In this document: piece after piece, positions 15,858 through 22,085 of the stretch
How positions within the stretch are numbered: position 1 is the first letter of the stretch
How the letters are laid out: each line of letters opens with the position of its first letter
NCBI GenBank assembly: GCA_964650885.1
Contig: CAZYXG010000046.1
Location: forward strand, 1-22,085
Length of the DNA: 22,085 nucleotides
Source of the DNA: JAPLFM01 sp964650885
GTDB taxonomy: Bacteria > Bacteroidota > Ignavibacteria > Kapaibacteriales > UBA2268
Reading direction: 5' to 3'
The notes under the pieces: model-generated
The model's database searches: none
Told to the model about the DNA's origin: nothing
What the model saw: only the letters and a program-made list of their open reading frames with translations
Made by a program: the position numbers and the translations under genes

Positions 15858-17180
15858 TTAGTTGCTCCCTTTCAAAATAACAATTGTGCGTTTCTCAGGA
15901 GTAAGCGATTTCGCTGCTTCCATTATATCTTGAGTAGTGATTGATTCAATAGTAGCAAAATAATCTTCAATTTGTTCTATTCCACCCGTAATAGCAACAA
16001 AGCGGGCTAAATTTCCAGCCACTTTTTTGGGTGAGTCCAAATCCATCACGTAGCTATATTTTATTCTTTTCTTCAAATCTTGCAATGCTGTTGCATCCAC
16101 AACATTCTTGCTAAATGAATCAACTTCTTTCAATATTTCATCTTGCACGTATTTCAAATTTTCTTCAGTTGTCATTGCATAAACCAAACCCATAAATGGA
16201 TCACGATTCATTTGGAAAGATGGCTGAAATGAAATTACTTTTTGCTCTTGCAAATATAGTCTTTTGTATAGTTTAGAATTTGACCCAAATGCCAAATCAG
16301 ACAATAAATCTCTAGCAATAAGTTGCTTATTCGTTGGCGAGAAAGCATAATTTTTATAGCCAATTGCTAAAATTGGATTTGTTTTCCCATCATAAGTAAC
16401 AGTGGCAGTGCGTTCTGAAGTTTGTTCAGGTTCTTTTTCAATTTTTGGTTCAGTATAGCCCTTTGCCCACTTACCATAATATTTTTTAACCATTGCTATT
16501 GTAGATTCTTCTTTCATATCGCCCACTACAACTATCACGCAATTTTCTGGACGATAGTATCTTTGGTAGAAACTTTTTGAATAATCATACATATTTGGCA
16601 TATTCTTGATGTCTTCTTCATAGCCAATTGTGGTATGCCTATAAGTATGTTTATCGAAAGCAGTTTCTTTGATTTTTTCCCAAAGCACATTAAATGGGCT
16701 TGTTCTACCTTTGCGGAATTCACCATAAACTGCACCAGATTCAGTTTTAAATTCTGGTTCGGGATATTGCAAAAATTGAAATCTATCAGATTCCAAATCC
16801 ATCACTCTTTCCAAATCATTATTTGCTACAGTCAAATGATAGCAAGTGTAATCATCAGTAGTGTAAGCATTGGCTTCAGCTCCAAGCGAAGTGATAATGC
16901 TATCATATACTCCACCAGGGTGGCGTTTAGTTCCACGGAACATCATGTGCTCAAAGAAATGTGCAAAGCCAGAGCGACCTGGTTCCCATTCATCGCGGCT
17001 GCCAGTGCGAACAATTGTATAGTATGCAACAATACCAGGAGAGTTCATTGGCACAAGGATTACCTTGAGACCATTTGGAAGAGTTTCCACTTTATAGGGA
17101 TATGGAAACACATTTGATTTTGCTGTTTCAGTCATTGCAAGAAGCAAAAGACAAGAGCAAAATAGTAGTATTTTTCTCAT
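15858..17180 (-). CDS. M16-family zinc metallopeptidase, catalytic subunit
   Basis: Periplasmic or membrane-associated zinc peptidase of the M16B subfamily, which degrades or processes peptides. It has 440 residues and a signal peptide at about 1-22 (MRKILLFCSCLLLLAMTETA); Cys8 and Cys10 do not form a normal lipobox. The inverted zinc motif is intact: HFFEH, with His74 and His78 as ligands and Glu77 catalytic. The third ligand is Glu154 in SGAVYGEFRKG, 76 residues after His78 as the family requires. The first M16 domain spans about 30-180; the second follows at about 190-435. It is the first gene of a two-gene operon with the metal-less partner 2 nt downstream. The 185-bp gap upstream may contain its promoter (TAGCTTTG on the minus strand at 17242-17249). 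Substrate unknown. Confidence 0.94.
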   Translation of the reverse strand: MRKILLFCSCLLLLAMTETAKSNVFPYPYKVETLPNGLKVILVPMNSPGIVAYYTIVRTGSRDEWEPGRSGFAHFFEHMMFRGTKRHPGGVYDSIITSLGAEANAYTTDDYTCYHLTVANNDLERVMDLESDRFQFLQYPEPEFKTESGAVYGEFRKGRTSPFNVLWEKIKETAFDKHTYRHTTIGYEEDIKNMPNMYDYSKSFYQRYYRPENCVIVVVGDMKEESTIAMVKKYYGKWAKGYTEPKIEKEPEQTSERTATVTYDGKTNPILAIGYKNYAFSPTNKQLIARDLLSDLAFGSNSKLYKRLYLQEQKVISFQPSFQMNRDPFMGLVYAMTTEENLKYVQDEILKEVDSFSKNVVDATALQDLKKRIKYSYVMDLDSPKKVAGNLARFVAITGGIEQIEDYFATIESITTQDIMEAAKSLTPEKRTIVILKGSN

Positions 17181-17241
17181 TAAGAGTTATTCCAATTATT
17201 TGAGACATCAGTTTCTATTAAATTGTACGGTTTTAATTGCA

Positions 17242-17249
17242 CAAAGCTA
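17242..17249 (-). promoter_or_regulatory. Possible -7 element for the M16 operon
   Basis: TAGCTTTG on the minus strand fits TAnnTTTG and would give a leader of about 55-60 nt, but I see no -33 TTTG at the proper distance. The rest of the 17181-17365 gap is AT-rich, with no hairpin terminator visible for the enzyme I gene upstream. Confidence 0.18.
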
Positions 17250-17365
17250 ATCAAAAAATAGTTAATCTTTTAATACGAAGAAAAGTATAAATTGTTTTTA
17301 AGATTTGCAATAAAGTTTTGGAAATTTTGCGATAGGCAAATATAGTTGTAGTTAGCGATTAAAAG

Positions 17366-19099
17366 CTATTTCACAAGAGAATGTACTTCATTGCTAGATT
17401 TGCATTTTAGCACTTTTGTCGCAAGTGTTTTACATTTTTTTGTGTTCTTTTCTCTTATTATTCTTTTGATTTCCAAAATAGCACCGGGCGAAACACTAAA
17501 TTCGGTTATACCTAAGCCAAGCAGTATGCCTATTGCAGAAGAATGACCTGCCAATTCACCACAAACACCTACTTCTATATTGTGTTTTTTTGCTGCACGC
17601 ACCGTCATATCTATCATTTTCAAAATTGCAGGATTGAATGGGTCGTAAATGTCCACCACAAATTCATTGGTTCTATCGGCTGCAAGCGAATACTGAGTTA
17701 AATCGTTAGTGCCAATAGAAAAGAAATCGCAGAATCTGGCAAATTCTTCTGCCATTATCACCGATGCTGGTGTTTCAATCATTATGCCAACTTTAATATT
17801 TTTATCAATTGATACACCTGCTGCCACAAGTTCTGCCTTGCATTCATCAATTAACATTTTCGATTTAGCAAGTTCTTCAAAATTAGCTATCATCGGCAAC
17901 ATAATTCTAACATTCTTATGGCGGGAAGCTCTCAAAATAGCTTTCACTTGCGATTTGAATATTCGTTTGCGTTTTAATAAAAATCTAATTCCTCGCATTC
18001 CAAGTGCAGGATTGGTTTCATTCTTTGGCAAACCTACTGAATACTTATCCGAACCAAAATCGAAAACCCTTATTGTAACATCTTCGGGGTAAGCTCTATC
18101 TGCTATTTCTTTGTACCATCCAGTTTGCTCTTCTTCTCTGGGAATACTTGGCTTATTCATCATAATATTTTCTGATCGAACTAATCCAACTCCAGCTGCT
18201 CCATTTATTTCCGCTCTATTAATATCCTCTAATATATCAATATTAGCTTTTAATTTTATTTTAGTGCCGTCCTTTGTTTCGCAAGGAAGAGTGAGTAGTT
18301 CCCCAAGTTTTTTCTTATGCTCCTTCACTTCTAAAATAATTTTTCTGTATTTAGCTAGTATTTTTTTATCTGGATTGATATATACTTCACCCGAAAAACC
18401 ATCAACAATTAACAAATCATCGTTTGCTATTTGCTGAAGAGCATTTTTCAAACCAATCACTTGAGGTATATCGAAAGAGCGAGCCAATATAGAGCTGTGC
18501 GAAGTCAAGCCACCAATCTCTGTCATCAAAGCAATCACTTGATTTTTGCTTAACTGCACCACCTCATTTGGAGTTAATGATTTAGAAAGAACTATACATT
18601 CTTCTTTTGGCAATTTATAAGCTATTCGTTGCTTCTGTATTATAGAAATAAGGTGAGTTTTAATATGGTCGAAATCAATAGCTCTTTCTCGCAGTATCTC
18701 ATCTTTCGATTTCAGAAAGAAGTGTTTCTGCAAATCTAAATATTTTACTATTGCGAATTCCGCTGTCTGACATTTTTTTATAGAGTCGCATACGAAGTTT
18801 TTAAAATACTCATCTTGCACAAGTATAAGCTCGCTCTCAAGGATAGATTTAATAGCTTCGCCATCGCCTTTTTGTGTGGATTTTTGCTGTGCCGAAATCA
18901 ACCTATTCGTATCGCTAGTCAGTTTATTTATGGCATTATAATACTTTTCAGTTTCTTTTTCTATTTCTTCTTGCTTTATCTTTCTTGAAGAAATTATCAA
19001 ATCGGCTTTTTTTAATATATAGACTTTACCAATAGCAATACCGTTGGAAGAAGGAATTCCATTTAATTTAATATTGAATGCTTTTTGGCTAAGTGCCAT
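17366..19099 (-). CDS. ptsI: Phosphoenolpyruvate-protein phosphotransferase (PTS enzyme I)
   Basis: Cytoplasmic enzyme that takes phosphate from phosphoenolpyruvate onto a histidine and passes it to HPr. At 577 residues it is standard length. The N-terminal domain binds HPr; the phospho-His motif GGLTSHSSILARSFDIPQVIG carries His201. The C-terminal PEP-binding barrel keeps the expected residues: Arg308, Arg344, the NPALGMRGIR segment, Glu442 in IMIETPA, Asn465-Asp466 in SIGTNDLTQY, Arg476 and Cys513 in GVCGELAG. Some usual motifs are altered: RTEF is RSEN, and DIGGDK is DFGSDK. Its ATG directly follows the HPr stop codon (TAG-ATG, no gap), with GGGGA as ribosome site. It is last in glgP-ptsH-ptsI, and no enzyme II is nearby. 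A nitrogen-type PtsP is unlikely because there is no GAF domain. Enzyme I is well supported; a regulatory rather than transport role is inferred. Confidence 0.94.
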   Translation of the reverse strand: MALSQKAFNIKLNGIPSSNGIAIGKVYILKKADLIISSRKIKQEEIEKETEKYYNAINKLTSDTNRLISAQQKSTQKGDGEAIKSILESELILVQDEYFKNFVCDSIKKCQTAEFAIVKYLDLQKHFFLKSKDEILRERAIDFDHIKTHLISIIQKQRIAYKLPKEECIVLSKSLTPNEVVQLSKNQVIALMTEIGGLTSHSSILARSFDIPQVIGLKNALQQIANDDLLIVDGFSGEVYINPDKKILAKYRKIILEVKEHKKKLGELLTLPCETKDGTKIKLKANIDILEDINRAEINGAAGVGLVRSENIMMNKPSIPREEEQTGWYKEIADRAYPEDVTIRVFDFGSDKYSVGLPKNETNPALGMRGIRFLLKRKRIFKSQVKAILRASRHKNVRIMLPMIANFEELAKSKMLIDECKAELVAAGVSIDKNIKVGIMIETPASVIMAEEFARFCDFFSIGTNDLTQYSLAADRTNEFVVDIYDPFNPAILKMIDMTVRAAKKHNIEVGVCGELAGHSSAIGILLGLGITEFSVSPGAILEIKRIIREKNTKKCKTLATKVLKCKSSNEVHSLVK

Positions 19100-19366
19100 C
19101 TATATTTCCCCAAAACCCGAATCGAATAAATTAAATATTTCTGCCATAGCCAATTCTTCATCAGCTCCATCTATTTGCAAGCTCAGTGTCGAGCCTTGCT
19201 CAGCTGCCAAAGTCATCACACCGATTATACTTTTTGCATTTATTGCGAACCCATCTCTAATTAATTTCACATCAGCTTTAAATTTCGATGCAGCTTTAAC
19301 TACTGCAGCCGCTGGGCGTGTGTGCAAACCAGAGCGGTTTTTAATTGTTATTTCTTTTGTAATCAT
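19100..19366 (-). CDS. ptsH: HPr phosphocarrier protein
   Basis: Small cytoplasmic phosphocarrier that accepts phosphate from enzyme I at a histidine. It has 88 residues, the usual length. The active-site motif is SGLHTRPAA with His15. The regulatory region reads NAKSIIGVMTLAA with Ser46 in the position phosphorylated by HPr kinase where that enzyme exists. Both sites are therefore kept, which favours a regulatory HPr (or one with both functions) over a degenerate one. The fold pattern (ITIKNRSGLHTRPA, then VMTLAAEQGSTLSLQIDGADE) is complete. It sits 26 nt after the phosphorylase stop codon and abuts ptsI with no spacer, so the three genes should be co-transcribed. No Shine-Dalgarno is obvious; AAAAGA lies before the ATG. 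HprK is not in this window. Confidence 0.95.
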   Translation of the reverse strand: MITKEITIKNRSGLHTRPAAAVVKAASKFKADVKLIRDGFAINAKSIIGVMTLAAEQGSTLSLQIDGADEELAMAEIFNLFDSGFGEI

Positions 19367-19392
19367 TTATCTTTTTATAATATTGTTTCTGC

Positions 19393-21948
19393 TTAAGCCC
19401 AAGTGCATAAATATAGTTCTTGAGCTGATTCGAGCAAATCATTTTTAGGCATCACTCGCACTGTATAGCCCTGTCTGCCAGTCTCTTTTGTTTCAAAAGT
19501 ACCTTTGTAAACATACTTACCATCTATCACATCACTATTTATAAGTTCTTGTCTGCTTGTCCGTTTCAAATCATTTTCGTGATTGACACAGCCATAAATA
19601 ACTTCCACTAACACATCATTTGGGTGCAAGTTGCCCAAGTATATTTTTGCAGAAATATTTATTGGAGTGCTTAGTTGTAGTTTTTCCAAATCTTTATAAT
19701 TTGTTTCCACCTCGCTAATAGCCACTTGCGACCAATTCAAATTGATATAGTTTTTCCATTCTCTCAAATTTCGAGCATTTTCAGCACCATTGGCACTTAA
19801 TTGATTGTAACGCTTCAATGCAAAACCATAATAATTTCTACTATAATCTTTCAGCATTCTTGTTGTCGAATAACTAGGGGCAATTGTACGAATTGATTCT
19901 TTCATCATAGCCACCCATTCATAAGGAATATTATTGCCATCTCTATTATAAAATAGTCGCACTATATTATTTTCCAAAGCATCATAAGCTTGGTTGGCAT
20001 CTATTTCCCATTGTTGGTCTTGGTCCTCATGTTCTTCTCCCTCGCCTATTGCAAAGCCATTTGAGCCATTGAACGATTCGTCCCACCAGCCATCTAGTAT
20101 AGAAAAATTAAGTGTGCCGTTCAGCCCAGCTTTCATTCCACTAGTGCCACTTGCTTCCAATGGGCGTATTGGATTATTGAGCCAAACATCGCAACCTTTC
20201 ACAAGCATCCTGCCGATTACCATATCATAATCTTCTAAGAATATTATTTTCTTTTCCAGTCCATTGGCTTTTATTTTTTGAATAATTTGTTGGATAACTT
20301 CCTTGCCTTGCACATCGTGTGGATGGGCTTTACCAGCTATGATAATTTGAACAGGGAATTTTTCATTATTAAGTATTAGTTTCAATCTTTCAATATCGTG
20401 GAATATAAGCATTGCTCTTTTATAAGTGGCGAACCTACGTGCAAAGCCAATTGTAAGCGCATCTGTATTCAATAAATCACTAATTTGGCTCATTCTGCCA
20501 GTTTCCACTAATCCTTTCTGCTTGCTTTTCAGATAATTTCTTGCAAATAGTATTAATAGCACTCGGCGACGCTGTTTTTCTCGCCAAAGTTCTTCCGATG
20601 GAATAAACTTCACATTATCCCAAATTTTAGATTTATCTGTTTCTGTTCGCCAATTTGGAGTTAAATATTTATCGAATAGTTCTGCAAATTCCCTTGCAAC
20701 CCAAGTTTGGGTGTGAATTCCGTTCGTAACGTGACCAATTGGAATCTCTTCTTCTGGAAAATTTTGCCAAACTTTTTGCCACATTTTGCGCGATACTTCG
20801 CCATGCAATTTGCTCACACCATTGTGGTATGAGGTCATTTTCAACCCAAGTACTGTCATTGAGAAGTCTTCTTCTTTATTGAAAGAAACTTGCTGACCTA
20901 AATTCAAAAATTCTTCTTTGCTTAAACCTACTGAATGGAAGTAATCCTTGAAATATTCCTCCATTCTATCTAGCTTAAAAGATTCATTGCCTGCTGGCAC
21001 AGGTGTGTGTGTAGTGAATAGTGAAGATGCCTGAACAATTTGTTTGGCAGTCCAAAAGTTCAATCCGTGTTTAATCATCAATTGTTTTGTGCGTTCTATC
21101 AATGCAAATGCTGCGTGACCTTCATTGATATGCAAACAAGATGGCTCATAGCCAAGAGCAGCAATAGCCCTCACTCCTCCAATACCTAACAATATTTCTT
21201 GTTGGATGCGAGTTTCTCTTGTGCCACCATAAAGGCGATAAGTAACTTCTTTAAGTTCGTTTTTCTTATTGCTAGGTATATTTGTATCAAGCAAATATAG
21301 TTTGATTTTACCAACATTCATAATCCAAATTTGAGCGTAAAGCTTTTCGCCTAAAATATCAACATCTATATGAATTGGTTTATTGTTTTCATCGCGAGCA
21401 AGAAGCATTGGCATAGCATTGAAATCATTGAAATTGTAATGCTCTGTTTGCCAACCATTTTGCAACAAATGCTGACGGAAATATCCTTCCTGATAAAGCA
21501 AGCCCACTCCAATCATTGGCAAGCCCAAATCGGAAGCCGACTTTAAATGATCGCCAGACAGAATTCCCAAGCCACCGCTATAATTTGGAAAACTTTCATT
21601 GATGCCATATTCAGTTGAGAAATATGCAATTAATCCATTTTCGTTAGAACATTTCGTGCTAAACCAAGATTTTGCTCCCATATAATCGAGAAACTTATTA
21701 TGCACAAAGTCTAAATAGCTGACGAATTCAGTTTCTTCGGCAAGCTCTTGAAATCTGACTTGGGAAAGTTTATTAAGCAGTTCAATAGGGTTGTGGTTTG
21801 ATTTCTGCCATATCTCTCTATCTATTCTATAAAATAGGTCTTTAGCGTCAGTTTCCCAGCACCACCAATAGTTGTAAGCAAGCTCCGTTAGCTTGGCAAT
21901 ATTTGTAGGCACATTTGCTGTTACAAGAAAACTTTTGATCGGTTTCAT
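19393..21948 (-). CDS. glgP: Alpha-glucan (glycogen/maltodextrin) phosphorylase, GT35 family
   Basis: PLP-dependent enzyme that releases glucose 1-phosphate from glycogen or maltodextrin using phosphate. It has 851 residues from the ATG at 21948. It is the bacterial glgP type with an N-terminal DUF3417-like region (about 8-105, AYNYWWCWETDAKDLF). The core follows, with IAYFSTEYGINESFPNYSGGLGILSGDHLKSA split over about 107-138, HINEGHAAF, TTHTPVPAGNE and the PLP site EASGTSGMKAGLNG (Lys606). The C-terminal end carries extra beta-rich sequence. The open frame extends 4 codons further to a TTG at 21960; I prefer ATG at 21948 because MKPIKSFLV is a natural start. No clear Shine-Dalgarno is visible. 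It is the first gene of glgP-ptsH-ptsI. Other glycogen genes are not in view. Chain-length preference cannot be read. Confidence 0.94.
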   Translation of the reverse strand: MKPIKSFLVTANVPTNIAKLTELAYNYWWCWETDAKDLFYRIDREIWQKSNHNPIELLNKLSQVRFQELAEETEFVSYLDFVHNKFLDYMGAKSWFSTKCSNENGLIAYFSTEYGINESFPNYSGGLGILSGDHLKSASDLGLPMIGVGLLYQEGYFRQHLLQNGWQTEHYNFNDFNAMPMLLARDENNKPIHIDVDILGEKLYAQIWIMNVGKIKLYLLDTNIPSNKKNELKEVTYRLYGGTRETRIQQEILLGIGGVRAIAALGYEPSCLHINEGHAAFALIERTKQLMIKHGLNFWTAKQIVQASSLFTTHTPVPAGNESFKLDRMEEYFKDYFHSVGLSKEEFLNLGQQVSFNKEEDFSMTVLGLKMTSYHNGVSKLHGEVSRKMWQKVWQNFPEEEIPIGHVTNGIHTQTWVAREFAELFDKYLTPNWRTETDKSKIWDNVKFIPSEELWREKQRRRVLLILFARNYLKSKQKGLVETGRMSQISDLLNTDALTIGFARRFATYKRAMLIFHDIERLKLILNNEKFPVQIIIAGKAHPHDVQGKEVIQQIIQKIKANGLEKKIIFLEDYDMVIGRMLVKGCDVWLNNPIRPLEASGTSGMKAGLNGTLNFSILDGWWDESFNGSNGFAIGEGEEHEDQDQQWEIDANQAYDALENNIVRLFYNRDGNNIPYEWVAMMKESIRTIAPSYSTTRMLKDYSRNYYGFALKRYNQLSANGAENARNLREWKNYINLNWSQVAISEVETNYKDLEKLQLSTPINISAKIYLGNLHPNDVLVEVIYGCVNHENDLKRTSRQELINSDVIDGKYVYKGTFETKETGRQGYTVRVMPKNDLLESAQELYLCTWA

Positions 21949-21980
21949 ATTTATTTTCAATTTTCGTTTTAATTAGAACC

Positions 21981-21988
21981 CAAATTTA
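21981..21988 (-). promoter_or_regulatory. Possible -7 element for the glgP-ptsH-ptsI operon
   Basis: TAAATTTG on the minus strand fits TAnnTTTG and would give a leader of about 27 nt before the ATG at 21948. No matching -33 TTTG is seen at 17-21 nt. In such AT-rich DNA the motif alone is weak evidence. Confidence 0.2.
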
Positions 21989-22029
21989 AAAATATTTTGG
22001 GAGAATGTTTAATTTAAGTTATGATTGAT

Positions 22030-22057
22030 GAGTTAAGAGTTAAGAGTGATGGGTTAA
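22030..22057. repeat. Short tandem heptamer repeat at the right edge
   Basis: Four consecutive 7-bp units read GAGTTAA, GAGTTAA, GAGTGAT and GGGTTAA, followed by degenerate GTTAA-like units to the window end. It lies upstream of glgP in non-coding DNA. Its full extent is cut off by the edge. Confidence 0.55.
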
Positions 22058-22085
22058 AAGTATATAAGTTAAAAACCATAAACTA

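Noticed and set aside
16635..17117. 160-residue plus-strand open frame opposite the catalytic M16 gene
   Set aside because: It lies wholly antisense to a well-supported gene with intact zinc motifs. Its protein is rich in Ser, Phe and Ile as expected of a mirrored frame and has no recognisable domain or ribosome site.
17181..17365. Terminator after ptsI
   Set aside because: I looked for a stem followed by T residues on the minus strand and found none with more than a few base pairs, so none is claimed.
17709..18437. Two plus-strand open frames of 127 and 108 residues opposite ptsI
   Set aside because: Both are mirrored frames of conserved enzyme I motifs; no independent evidence of coding.
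21949..21960. TTG at 21960 as the glgP start
   Set aside because: It is a non-ATG codon adding only four residues and lacks a ribosome site; the ATG at 21948 gives a natural N-terminus.

Overview
The window reads as an ordinary chromosomal segment from an AT-rich (roughly one-third GC by eye) Gram-negative bacterium. It most likely belongs to the Bacteroidota/Chlorobi/Ignavibacteria/Kapabacteria side of the FCB group. The evidence is a DUF2279-type exported protein, paired M16 peptidases with signal peptides, a TonB-dependent receptor plug, an efflux operon in the order regulator-TolC-adaptor-RND, weak or absent Shine-Dalgarno sites at several genes, and a few TAnnTTTG promoter-like motifs. 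The lineage is an inference; no rRNA or marker tree is available here.

Layout. 1-1306 (minus) is the N-terminal 435 residues of an S41 C-terminal processing protease running off the left edge. It is divergent from a propionyl-CoA-carboxylase-type beta subunit (1479-3023, plus). Two hairpin terminators (3046-3078 and 3129-3164) separate that gene from a minus-strand efflux operon transcribed from right to left: a TetR regulator (8768-9484), a TolC-like outer-membrane channel (7438-8742), a membrane-fusion protein (6350-7402) and an RND pump of the HAE1/AcrB type (3193-6327). The 335-bp gap 9485-9819 holds a striking cluster of GTTTC/GAAAC half-sites, including a 10-bp-arm inverted repeat, next to a promoter-like element; this is the likely operator of the efflux operon.

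9820-13562 (plus) carries mraY (lipid I synthesis), two exported proteins of unknown function (one an internal duplication, one DUF2279-like) and pyrE. A TonB-dependent receptor fragment (13564-14196, minus) has only the plug and the first barrel strands, and its stop codon lies in the T-tract of a hairpin directly abutting pyrE. 14317-17180 (minus) is a two-gene M16 operon, with an active HXXEH subunit followed by a partner lacking the metal site. 17366-21948 (minus) is a compact glgP-ptsH-ptsI operon: alpha-glucan phosphorylase, HPr and enzyme I, with no sugar permease in view.

How the genes work together: the efflux genes form one complete regulator plus tripartite pump; the M16 pair probably forms a heterodimeric periplasmic peptidase; and the glgP-ptsH-ptsI operon joins a PEP-dependent phosphorelay to glycogen breakdown. 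I found no CRISPR array, transposase, phage gene, RNA gene or clear new defence system. The points most worth a second look are the half-site operator cluster, the glgP-ptsH-ptsI linkage and the truncated receptor.
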